From: Rhodospirillales bacterium | GTDB taxonomy: Bacteria; Pseudomonadota; Alphaproteobacteria; Rhodospirillales; WMHbin7 | Reading direction: 5' to 3' | Assembly: GCA_016214125.1 (NCBI GenBank) | Contig: JACRPC010000027.1 | Location: forward strand, 1 to 64,000 | DNA: 64,000 bases | Shown: positions 51,814 to 59,528 of the stretch, piece after piece | How positions within the stretch are numbered: position 1 is the stretch's first letter | Layout of the letters: each line of letters opens with the position of its first letter | The notes under the pieces: model-generated | The model's database searches: none | The model's input: the letters and a program-made list of their open reading frames with translations, nothing else | Told to the model about the DNA's origin: nothing | Made by a program: the position numbers and the translations under genes

Positions 51814-52521
51814 ATGGTGGCGCCGGCCGAGATCCGGGCAATCGACTATTCCGCCGATGCCTTCTCGCGCATGGCGCCCGGGCCGGCCGAGCTGTTGCGC
51901 CGGATCGTCGAGACCGGCCAGGGCGAAGGCGAACCCACGCCGGACGCGGGCGGCGAGATCGGCAAGGCCGAAATCGACGCGCTTTACAACTTGGTCCGCC
52001 ACCTCAAGCCGCAAGCCACCTTGGAGGTTGGCTTGGCCAAAGGCACTTCCGCCATCACCATTCTGGCGGCACTTGTGGACGCGGGCATCGCCGTCCCGGT
52101 CCACCGGGCGATCGATCCCTTTCAGTCGGTGGTCTACAAGAGGAATGGGTTGAGGAATGCCGCCCATTGTGGCTTCGGCGAAAATCTGGTGCTGATCGAG
52201 GACAGCTCGCATCGGGCCTTGCCCTATCTTCTGATGTCGGAAAAGCGGCGCTTCGATTTCGTGTTCCTGGACGGCAATCACCTTTTCGACTTCACCTTCC
52301 TTGAATGGTTCTATTGCGACAAGATGCTGCCGGTGGGCGGGACGATATTGTTTGATGACGCCGATATGCCGGCGGTGGCGGCGGTAATCAATTTTCTGGC
52401 GACCAATCTGCCTTATGAGGTGGTGACGATCAGCGCCCGCTTGCGCCTGGCGATCAAGACCGGAGAGGATGGCCGCCTGTGGTCGGATTTCACCCCCTTT
52501 GCCACCACCACTGATCGGTAG
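51814..52521 (+). CDS. SAM-dependent methyltransferase (Methyltransf_24 type)
   Basis: 235 residues from ATG 51814 with TAGGAG upstream. Motif I ATLEVGLAKGTSAITILAAL; the acidic loop AIDPFQSVV; FVFLDGNHLFDFTFLEWFY and PVGGTILFDDADMPAVAAVI fit the Methyltransf_24 group, often acting in glycan or polysaccharide clusters. The acceptor is unknown. It stands 119 bases before the transglutaminase gene, so whether it belongs to that operon is uncertain. Confidence 0.84.
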   Translation: MVAPAEIRAIDYSADAFSRMAPGPAELLRRIVETGQGEGEPTPDAGGEIGKAEIDALYNLVRHLKPQATLEVGLAKGTSAITILAALVDAGIAVPVHRAIDPFQSVVYKRNGLRNAAHCGFGENLVLIEDSSHRALPYLLMSEKRRFDFVFLDGNHLFDFTFLEWFYCDKMLPVGGTILFDDADMPAVAAVINFLATNLPYEVVTISARLRLAIKTGEDGRLWSDFTPFATTTDR

Positions 52522-52640
52522 GCCCGGCTTGGCCTTCATTTCCACGATCCGAACTTGGGACGGTCGGTGCGACTCGCCTTGATCGGTCATTCGTGCTATA
52601 GCGAACTCTATCAATCGTTCGACAGAATTCAGGAATCGCC

Positions 52641-53330
52641 ATGACCGACAGCCCCGACGCCTATACCAAGCCCACGCACTACATCGACAGCGATCATCCG
52701 GACGTGATCGCCTTTGCCAAGCGCCTGGTGGGCGATGCCACCGATCCGGCCGAGAAGGCCAAGCGCTTGTATTACGGCGTGCGCGATGAAGTGGCCTACG
52801 ACCCCTACCGCGACTTCGAGCGCGAGGATTCCTATTCGGCCAGCGGGGCGCTCCATTTGCGCAAGGCCTTCTGCGTGGGCAAGGCGGCGCTGATGGCGGC
52901 GGCCGCCCGTGCGGTGGGCGTTCCGGCAAGGCTCGGCCTGGCCGATGTGCGCAATCATCTGGCGACGCCGCAGTTCCTCGACATGGCCGGCACCGACATG
53001 TTCATCTATCACGGCTTCACCGAGGTCTGGGTCGAGGGCAAGTGGGTCAAGGCGACGCCCACCTTCAATCTCACGCTGTGCGAGAAGTTTGGCGTCAAGC
53101 CGCTCGATTTCGACGGCCGCAACGACGCGCTGTTCCATCCCTTCGACATCAACAACCGCAAGCACATGGAATACACCGCCTATCGCGGCCAATATGCCGA
53201 CGTGCCGGCCCAGGAAATCCGCGACGCTTTCAAGAGCTACTATCCCAAGCTCTACGCCCACAACCAAAGCCGCCACCAAGACGATTTCGGCAACGAAGCC
53301 CTGGCCAGCCGCCAGAAGGCCGGCGTCTGA
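52641..53330 (+). CDS. Transglutaminase-like protein
   Basis: 229 residues from ATG 52641, AGGA upstream. Transglutaminase core: Cys78 in LRKAFCVGKAALMAAAARAV, His124 in FIYHGFTEVWVEGKW, but the usual Asp of the triad is Thr139 (VKATPTFN). Either the triad uses another residue or the protein binds without cutting. No signal peptide. It lies 21 bases before the double Fe-S protein and is the first gene of that operon. In other bacteria such folds act as cysteine proteases or peptide ligases. Confidence 0.82.
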   Translation: MTDSPDAYTKPTHYIDSDHPDVIAFAKRLVGDATDPAEKAKRLYYGVRDEVAYDPYRDFEREDSYSASGALHLRKAFCVGKAALMAAAARAVGVPARLGLADVRNHLATPQFLDMAGTDMFIYHGFTEVWVEGKWVKATPTFNLTLCEKFGVKPLDFDGRNDALFHPFDINNRKHMEYTAYRGQYADVPAQEIRDAFKSYYPKLYAHNQSRHQDDFGNEALASRQKAGV

Positions 53331-53351
53331 ATTCCAAGGGAGGATTGTGCC

Positions 53352-55379
53352 GTGGCCCTTGATGCCGCCGCCGTCAAAAAGAAGGCCCGCGATCTGGGCG
53401 CCGATCTGGTGGGCGTTGCCTCGGCGGCGACGCTCAACGCCCATCCGCCCGATCCGCGTTTCCCCCAAACGCCCGACCGCATATCGCCTTATTGCAAGAG
53501 CGTGATCGTCATTGTCACGCGCGTGCCGTCGGCCGCCTTCCGCTGTTCCAACCTGCCGGCCGTTCAGTATCAGACTAGCATCGTCATGCGCCGTATGGAC
53601 CGCATCGCCTTCAAGCTGGCCGATTGGATGGAGCGCCAGGGCCATCCCAGCTTCACCACCGCCGCCCAGGAAACCAATTGGAACTACAAGAACGGCACTT
53701 ACGGCTATCTCTCCACCCGCCATCTCGGCATCGAGGCGGGGCTGGGCACCTTTGGGCTCGGCGTCAACATCCTCACGCCGGAACTCGGGCCGCGCCTTTA
53801 TCTCACCGGCGTGCTGACCGAGCTTGAACTTGAGCCCGACCCGATGATCACCGAGCAGGTTTGCATCGGCGAAGGCTGCTCGCGCTGCCTTTACGCCTGC
53901 CCGACCGACGCCGTCGGCCATTTCGGTTTGAACAAAGCGCAATGCTCGACCAAGGCGCAGGAATTCGGCTTCGCCGCCATGACTCGCTTGTTCGCCGATT
54001 TCGCCCGCGCCGACGCCGAGGGCAAGCGGACGTTGCTGAAGTCGCCCGACGCCTACGGCATGTGGCAAGGCATGACGCGCGTGGTCGGGCTGTTCGGCGC
54101 CTGCCCGCGCTGCCACGGCACCTGCCCGATCGGTCACGACTACCACGCCTTTCTGGCCGAGCCGCAAAAGGTGATTCCGGAAAAGACGCCGGAGAAGGTC
54201 GCCAAGGGCAAGGACATGCGCCAAGCCCGGGCGGAAGGCCAGCCGATCCCCGGTCTCAACGACTACAACATCCGCTGGGTGGGGCCGGACGGTTATTCCG
54301 GCGCCGCCGCGCTTGATCATCTCAAGGAATTCAAGCGGACCCAGGAAGAATTGGCCCGCTCCGACAACCGCCCCCTCGCTCCCGAGGGCAGCACAGGGAA
54401 AGCCGCCATGGTTAGCGCCTACAAGAAGCCTTTGACCGCCCAACAGATCAAGGACATGGCCCGCGAATTGGGGGCCGATCTGGTCGGCATCGCCGACGGC
54501 GCCGTGATGAACGCCAACCCGCCCGATCCCAAGGACCCGCGCCGGCCCCAGGACATCACGCCGCTCGACGGCAAGCGCGCCATCGTGTTGGCCAGGCGCA
54601 TCAACAGCGGCACCACGCGCATCGCCGCCTGGGACGAGCGGCACAAATACTACAATGACGAGATCGCCCTCACGCTCTTGGAAGAAACGGCGCTCAAGCT
54701 GTCCTTGTGGCTCGAGGACCAGGGCTATCCGTCGCTGGTGATTCCGCCCACCCATGTCGATCCCTGGCGCTTCAAGGGCGATCCCGATCAGCCGATGAAG
54801 CCGCTCTTGTCGGCCACCCACGCCGCCGTCGAGGCCGGTTTGGGCACGTTGGGGCTCAATCTGCAACTGATCACGCCCGAATTCGGTCCGCGCGTGATGC
54901 TGGTGGCGCTGCTCTCCTCGGTCGAGGTCGAGCCCGACAAGAAGATGGAAAAGGCGTTGTGCGGCGGCCCGTCTTGCGGCCGTTGTCTCAAGGCCTGCCC
55001 GGGCGACGTGGTCAAGCATTGGGATCGCGATTTCGCTGGCTGCGACCGCTACCGCTCGCCCAACGGCTACCACAAGCTGGTCGATTACCTCGGCCGGGTG
55101 GTTGATGCCGGCGATCCCGACAAGCAGAAGGCGATGCTGCGCTCGAAGGACAGCTTCGACGTTTTCCAAAGCATCCTGCGTGGCGTCGGCATCATCACCG
55201 GCTGCCGGCGTTGCCAGGACGTCTGCCCGATCGGTGCCGATTACGAGGCCATGTTGAAGGATGCGCTCGATCCGATCGCCGAGACGACGCCGGCCAAGGA
55301 AGCGCGTCTCGCCGACATGGTCAAGGCGCTCAAACCGCCGGCCTATGGTGCGCAGGAGCGCTGGATCGGCAAGCTTTGA
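53352..55379 (+). CDS. Tandem QueG/reductive-dehalogenase-like corrinoid Fe-S protein
   Basis: 675 residues from GTG 53352, made of two homologous halves (about 1-345 and 355-675). Each half has a QueG/RdhA-type catalytic part (ARDLGADLVGVA and ARELGADLVGIA near the starts; EAGLGTFGLGVNILTPELGP and EAGLGTLGLNLQLITPEFGP) and eight Cys for two [4Fe-4S] clusters: 171, 176, 179, 183, 198, 251, 254, 258 and 537, 542, 545, 549, 564, 618, 621, 625. The family binds cobalamin. The halves have diverged, so one may be catalytic. No signal peptide. It is followed 56 bases later by an aryl-CoA ligase. Confidence 0.85.
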   Translation: MALDAAAVKKKARDLGADLVGVASAATLNAHPPDPRFPQTPDRISPYCKSVIVIVTRVPSAAFRCSNLPAVQYQTSIVMRRMDRIAFKLADWMERQGHPSFTTAAQETNWNYKNGTYGYLSTRHLGIEAGLGTFGLGVNILTPELGPRLYLTGVLTELELEPDPMITEQVCIGEGCSRCLYACPTDAVGHFGLNKAQCSTKAQEFGFAAMTRLFADFARADAEGKRTLLKSPDAYGMWQGMTRVVGLFGACPRCHGTCPIGHDYHAFLAEPQKVIPEKTPEKVAKGKDMRQARAEGQPIPGLNDYNIRWVGPDGYSGAAALDHLKEFKRTQEELARSDNRPLAPEGSTGKAAMVSAYKKPLTAQQIKDMARELGADLVGIADGAVMNANPPDPKDPRRPQDITPLDGKRAIVLARRINSGTTRIAAWDERHKYYNDEIALTLLEETALKLSLWLEDQGYPSLVIPPTHVDPWRFKGDPDQPMKPLLSATHAAVEAGLGTLGLNLQLITPEFGPRVMLVALLSSVEVEPDKKMEKALCGGPSCGRCLKACPGDVVKHWDRDFAGCDRYRSPNGYHKLVDYLGRVVDAGDPDKQKAMLRSKDSFDVFQSILRGVGIITGCRRCQDVCPIGADYEAMLKDALDPIAETTPAKEARLADMVKALKPPAYGAQERWIGKL

Positions 55380-55435
55380 ACGCAAGAACGTCGGTCGCTT
55401 AGCGCCGAAGCCCATTAGGAGCGAGGGAGAAACGC

Positions 55436-56995
55436 ATGTCGGGTGCCGCCAATCAGCTTGACTTTCCCACCCCCTACAACGCGGCCGAGCGCTTCATCGA
55501 CCGCAACCTCAAGGAAGGGCGGGGCGCCAAGCCGGTCATCTTCACCTTCGAGGAGACGGTGACCTACACCCAACTGGCCGAGCGCGCCAGTCGCGCCGGC
55601 AACGCTTTGTTGGCGCTGGGCATCGGCAAGGGCGACCGGGTGCTGATGATGATCAAGGACTGCCCAACCTTCTATTACATCTTCTGGGGCGCCATTCGCG
55701 CCGGCATCGTCCCGGTGCCCTTGAACACGCTTCTGCGCGCCAAGGACTACGCCTTCATCATCGAGGATTCCGGCGGCGCGGCGGTGCTCTATTCGCCCGA
55801 ATTCGCCTCCGAGGTCGAGCCGGCGCTGGCGCAATCCAAACATAAGCCAAAGGTGGCGATGGCCGCCACCGGGCCCGGCAACGGGTTCGATGCGCTGCTC
55901 GCCAAGGCCTCGGCCGAATTGGCCGCCCAGCCTTCGACCGCCGAGGGCGATTGCTTCTGGCTCTATTCCTCGGGCACCACCGGTAGCCCCAAGGGCGCCG
56001 TGCATGCCCAGCGCGACATGGAAGTGACCTGCCGCCAATACGCCCTCGCCACCTTGGGCGCCATCGAGGGCGACATCTTCTTCTCGATTCCGCGCCTGTT
56101 CTTTGCCTACGGGCTGGGCTGCGCCATGACCTTCCCGATATGGGTGGGCGGCGCCGCCGTGCTCGATCCGCGCCGGCCGACGCCCGATACGGTGATGGAG
56201 GTGTTGACGCGCTTCCGGCCCACCGTTTTTGCCGCCGTGCCCACCTTCTACACGGCGATGATCCACCATCTGGAAGGCGCCGGGGCCAAGGGCCACGATT
56301 TTTCCCATCTGCGCCGCTGCGTCACCGGCGGCGAGGCGCTGCCGCCCGAGATGTTCAAGAAGTGGAAGGAACTGACCGGCGGCATCGCCCAGGACGGCAT
56401 CGGTTCGACCGAGGCGCTCCACATCTACATCTCCAACCGTTTCGACGACATCAAGCCGGGCGCTTCGGGCAAGCCGGTGCCGGGCTATGATTGCCGCATC
56501 CTCGATCCCGAAGGCAAGGAAGTGCCGGTGGGCGAAAGCGGGCGGCTGTTCATTCGCGGCCAGTCGATCGCCAAATACTATTGGAACAACCCGAAGAAGA
56601 CCGCCGAGACCATGGTCGAGGGCTGGCTCAACACCGGCGACACCTATCTCAAGGATGCCGACGGCTATTACTTCTATTGCGGCCGCTCCGACGACATGCT
56701 GAAGGTGGGCGGCATCTGGGTTTCGCCCTTCGAGATCGAATCGGCCCTGGTCGAGCATTCCAAGGTGCTGGAAGCGGCCGTGGTCGGCCGCGCCGACGAC
56801 GAGGGGCTCACCAAACCCGAGGCCTACATCGTGCTCAAGGATGCGCGCGACGCCGGCGATGGGCTGGTCAAGGAATTGCAGGATCACTGCAAGAAGACCC
56901 GCGCCCCCTACAAATATCCGCGCTGGGTGAATTTCGTGGCCGAGCTGCCGAAGACCGCCACCGGCAAGATCCAGCGCTTCAAGCTGCGGCACTGA
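55436..56995 (+). CDS. Benzoate-CoA ligase family enzyme
   Basis: 519 residues from ATG 55436. ANL enzyme: the P-loop YSSGTTGSPKGAVH (about 177-190), motif GSTEALHIYIS, STGDTY-type loop at NTGDTYLKDADGYYFYCGRS and the catalytic Lys (about 511) in TATGKIQRFKL. FPTPYNAAERFIDRNLKEGR at the N-terminus and WGAIRAGIVPVPLNTLL are typical of benzoate- and hydroxybenzoate-CoA ligases. It activates an aromatic acid with ATP and CoA. It closes the operon. The exact acid cannot be predicted by eye. Confidence 0.88.
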   Translation: MSGAANQLDFPTPYNAAERFIDRNLKEGRGAKPVIFTFEETVTYTQLAERASRAGNALLALGIGKGDRVLMMIKDCPTFYYIFWGAIRAGIVPVPLNTLLRAKDYAFIIEDSGGAAVLYSPEFASEVEPALAQSKHKPKVAMAATGPGNGFDALLAKASAELAAQPSTAEGDCFWLYSSGTTGSPKGAVHAQRDMEVTCRQYALATLGAIEGDIFFSIPRLFFAYGLGCAMTFPIWVGGAAVLDPRRPTPDTVMEVLTRFRPTVFAAVPTFYTAMIHHLEGAGAKGHDFSHLRRCVTGGEALPPEMFKKWKELTGGIAQDGIGSTEALHIYISNRFDDIKPGASGKPVPGYDCRILDPEGKEVPVGESGRLFIRGQSIAKYYWNNPKKTAETMVEGWLNTGDTYLKDADGYYFYCGRSDDMLKVGGIWVSPFEIESALVEHSKVLEAAVVGRADDEGLTKPEAYIVLKDARDAGDGLVKELQDHCKKTRAPYKYPRWVNFVAELPKTATGKIQRFKLRH

Positions 56996-56996
56996 T

Positions 56997-57665
56997 TCAG
57001 CGCCACGCCGCCAGCATCGGTTCCGGAAGAGGCGCCCAAAGAGGCGCCGGTATCTCCGCTTGGCGAAGCGCGCGGGCGATCCATTCGTTGCAGGTGAGTC
57101 GTAGGCCCCAGGCTCCCTTTGCTTCATAGAACAGGTCGGCTGGTCCGTAGCCCGAACCGGGGACGGCGATCAGCCGCCCATCGGCGCGGCGGCGGAAGGC
57201 GTCGGCCAGATGGGCGACCAGTCGGCGGTGCTGATCGCGCCCAATGACCCACCGGGCGATGGTCGGGCCGGGGGCGGGTCTTCGCGCGTAGGTGACGTGG
57301 AGGACCGCCGGCCCCAATCCCAGCATCGCCTTGGCCGCAGTAAGGGGGCGCATATCCTCGAAACGGGCGGTTTCCAGATAGAAGGCGCGATCGCCCCAGC
57401 CAATGGCGATCCAGGCGGCTTGCGGATCGGCCGCCTGAAAATCGTGGGGGGGGAGATCGGCTTGCCAATCCTGGTCGTCTTGGCGCATCGGCAGCACCAG
57501 ATCGACATGCCAGCCGTTGGAGACCAGAAAGATTTCCACGCCATCGAAAGCGGTGCGGCCCGCCGGGGCTGCCGGCGCCAGGCCAAGCAAAAAGGCCGCC
57601 GCCAGATAGACCAGGGGCAGAGACAGCAAAGCCGCCAAAGTCATTGCTACTCGATCGATCAACAT
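56997..57665 (-). CDS. DUF2459 membrane protein
   Basis: 222 residues. One N-terminal membrane span (about 10-32) or uncleaved signal, then a DUF2459/TIGR02117 domain: VEIFLVSNGWHVDLVLPM, WIAIGWGDRAFYLETARFED, GPAVLHVTYARRP, and LTCNEWIARALRQAEIPAPL with a conserved Cys. The domain looks like a cysteine-type hydrolase, function unknown. It is convergent with the CoA ligase and divergent from the MetX-like gene across 68 bases. Confidence 0.82.
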   Translation of the reverse strand: MLIDRVAMTLAALLSLPLVYLAAAFLLGLAPAAPAGRTAFDGVEIFLVSNGWHVDLVLPMRQDDQDWQADLPPHDFQAADPQAAWIAIGWGDRAFYLETARFEDMRPLTAAKAMLGLGPAVLHVTYARRPAPGPTIARWVIGRDQHRRLVAHLADAFRRRADGRLIAVPGSGYGPADLFYEAKGAWGLRLTCNEWIARALRQAEIPAPLWAPLPEPMLAAWR

Positions 57666-57733
57666 GATCCTTGCCGTTGCGCTCCGCTCCAGCCTATCGT
57701 GGACACAACTATATCAAGAAGGGAGAGGTTCGG

Positions 57734-58915
57734 ATGCGCATCCATCGCCTGGCCGCCTTGGCGGTCGTGACGCTTGCTTTCGCCGCTCCGGCCTTGGCGC
57801 TTGACGCCATCGTCGAGAAGAAGGTGTTCACCCTGCCCAGCTTCACCACCATGAACGGCGAGACCATCAAATACGTCCGGGTCGGATACGAGACCTATGG
57901 CACGCTCAACGCCGCCAAAGACAACGCCATTCTCATCCCCCATTTCTTTTCCGGTTCTTCGCACGCGGCGGGCAAATACGCCGCCAGCGATGCCGCGCCT
58001 GGCTATTGGGATGCGATCATCGGTCCGGGCAAACCAATCGACACCAACAAATATTTCGTCCTCAGCTCGGACACGCTGGTCAATCTCAGCACCAAGGACC
58101 CCAACGTCATCACCACCGGCCCGGCGACAATCAATCCCGATACCGGCAAGCCCTATGGCATGAGCTTTCCGATCGTCACCATCCGCGACTTCGTCAACGT
58201 GCAAAAGGCGCTGGTCGATTCGATGGGCATCACCAAGCTGCATGCGGTGATCGGCGCCTCGATGGGCGCGCTGCAAACCTTCGAATGGGGTGCCGCTTAT
58301 CCCGACGCCGTGGCACGCATCGTACCGGTGATCGGCGGGCCCGAGCTTGATGCCTTCGCGGTCGGCTGGCTCGATCTATGGGCCGAACCGATCCGGCTCG
58401 ACGCCAATTGGAACAAGGGCGATTATTACGGCAAGGCCGAGCCGATTGCCGGCTTGACCGCCGCCCTCAAGGTGGTGACCTGGCACGCCCGCTATTGGCA
58501 ATGGGCGGAGACGGCGCTGGGGCGCAAATGGGCGTCGCCCGACAAGGACCCGGCCAAGAGCTGGGACAACAAATACGCCGCCCAGACCTGGCTTGAGACC
58601 GCCGCCGCCGGCCGGGCCAAGGTTTCCGACGCCAACCATTTCCTTTATCTCGTCAAGGCCAACCAGCTCTATTCGCTGGGTTCCAAGGGCAATTGGGAAG
58701 AGGGCTTGAAGGCCATCAAGGCCAAGGTGCTCCTGATGCCGGCCAAGACCGATCTGATTTTCTTCCCCGATTTCTCCAAGCGCGCGGCGGCGAAGCTCAA
58801 AGAGCTGGGGAAAACCGTCGATCTGGTCGAGATCGAGGGCACGCTTGGCCATCTTGATGGGCTGGTCGCCATTCCCAAGGTGGGCGATCGCTTGGCGACG
58901 TTCTTAAGCGACTAG
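57734..58915 (+). CDS. Exported MetX-like alpha/beta hydrolase
   Basis: 393 residues from ATG 57734, GGGAGAGG upstream. Signal peptide residues 1-22 (MRIHRLAALAVVTLAFAAPA). The mature part follows homoserine O-acetyltransferase: KYFVLSSDTLVNLSTKDPNV, GPATINPDTGKPYGMSFPIV and the nucleophile Ser176 in VIGASMGALQTF. The probable Asp340 and His373 complete the triad (AKTDLIFF, GTLGHLDGL). MetX is cytoplasmic, so a periplasmic copy is unlikely to make methionine; an esterase or acyltransferase role is more probable. A terminator follows. Confidence 0.84.
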   Translation: MRIHRLAALAVVTLAFAAPALALDAIVEKKVFTLPSFTTMNGETIKYVRVGYETYGTLNAAKDNAILIPHFFSGSSHAAGKYAASDAAPGYWDAIIGPGKPIDTNKYFVLSSDTLVNLSTKDPNVITTGPATINPDTGKPYGMSFPIVTIRDFVNVQKALVDSMGITKLHAVIGASMGALQTFEWGAAYPDAVARIVPVIGGPELDAFAVGWLDLWAEPIRLDANWNKGDYYGKAEPIAGLTAALKVVTWHARYWQWAETALGRKWASPDKDPAKSWDNKYAAQTWLETAAAGRAKVSDANHFLYLVKANQLYSLGSKGNWEEGLKAIKAKVLLMPAKTDLIFFPDFSKRAAAKLKELGKTVDLVEIEGTLGHLDGLVAIPKVGDRLATFLSD

Positions 58916-58940
58916 GCGGAAGGCCACGACACTAACGAAC

Positions 58941-58975
58941 AAGGCCGGGGAGCGATCCCCGGCCTTGCGTTTTTT
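58941..58975 (+). terminator. Rho-independent terminator after the MetX-like gene
   Basis: AAGGCCGGGG (58941-58950) pairs with CCCCGGCCTT (58957-58966) around AGCGAT, followed by GCGTTTTTT. A strong bidirectional-looking stem between the MetX-like gene and the convergent irr gene. Confidence 0.88.
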
Positions 58976-58993
58976 GGAAGGCGCGATGCTCGG

Positions 58994-59407
58994 CTATTCG
59001 GCCAGACGGACCACCACCTCGATGCGGGCGATGCGGGTGCCCGCCGGCGGGTTGGGCAACCCGTTCACCACCATTTCGTGGTTAGGGATGTCCATCAGCA
59101 TACCGTTCTTCTCGAAGTAGAAGTGGTGATGGTCGGAGGTGTTGGTGTCGAAATAGGATCGACCGGAATCCGCCACGATCTCGCGCAGCAGCCCGGCCTC
59201 GGTGAATTGGTGCAGCGTGTTGTAGACGGTGGCCAGCGAAACCCGGATGTTGGCTTGCAAGGCCTCGCTGTGCAGTTGCTCGGCGGTGATGTGGCGATCG
59301 CCGGCCTCGAACAGAAGCTTGGCGAGCGCCAAACGCTGGCGGGTCGGTCGAAGTCCCGCGTTGCGCAGGCGGTCCATGGCAAGGCTGAAGTGACGGGTGC
59401 TGGTCAT
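58994..59407 (-). CDS. irr: Iron response regulator Irr (Fur family)
   Basis: 137 residues from ATG 59407. DNA-binding part: RNAGLRPTRQRLALAKLLFE, SLATVYNTLHQFTEAGLLRE. The His triplet at 93-95 (TNTSDHHHFYFE) is the Irr heme-related HxH motif and distinguishes it from Fur, Zur and PerR. The N-terminal heme regulatory Cys-Pro motif of Bradyrhizobium Irr is missing, as in many relatives. Irr represses heme synthesis and iron storage when iron is low. The 121-base upstream region is AT-rich and likely to hold its own promoter. Confidence 0.92.
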   Translation of the reverse strand: MTSTRHFSLAMDRLRNAGLRPTRQRLALAKLLFEAGDRHITAEQLHSEALQANIRVSLATVYNTLHQFTEAGLLREIVADSGRSYFDTNTSDHHHFYFEKNGMLMDIPNHEMVVNGLPNPPAGTRIARIEVVVRLAE

Positions 59408-59528
59408 GGCGGTTATCCTGTTCTGCCCTCAAGATGTCGTCGCGGGCATTTTGCCCATTAGGTTTCTAATTCTGTCACAAACTAGACAAGCTGTCACCAC
59501 TCTAAAAACATTATAATTTATAACAAAC
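59408..59528 (-). promoter_or_regulatory. irr upstream region with ICE-like and CTGTCAC repeats
   Basis: Contains the inverted repeat ATTAG-GTTT-CTAAT (59457-59470), two CTGTCAC copies 19 bases apart (59472-59478 and 59491-59497), and an AT-rich part with TTATAATTTATAA. Irr boxes (ICE) resemble TTTAGAA-N-TTCTAAA, so the ATTAG repeat is only a weak match. No -35/-10 pair was settled. Confidence 0.4.

Noticed and set aside
52629-55415. Open frame of 928 codons on the minus strand across the double Fe-S protein
   Set aside because: The plus-strand frame has all 16 cluster Cys and clear family motifs; the minus-strand frame is low in complexity and has none.
57666-57733. Possible SAM riboswitch upstream of the MetX-like gene
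   Set aside because: At 68 bases the spacer shows no SAM-II or SAM-V pattern, and the encoded protein is exported, not the methionine enzyme.
58994-59407. Fur or Zur rather than Irr
   Set aside because: The HHH motif at 93-95 and the absence of Zur/Fur structural Zn pairs favour Irr.
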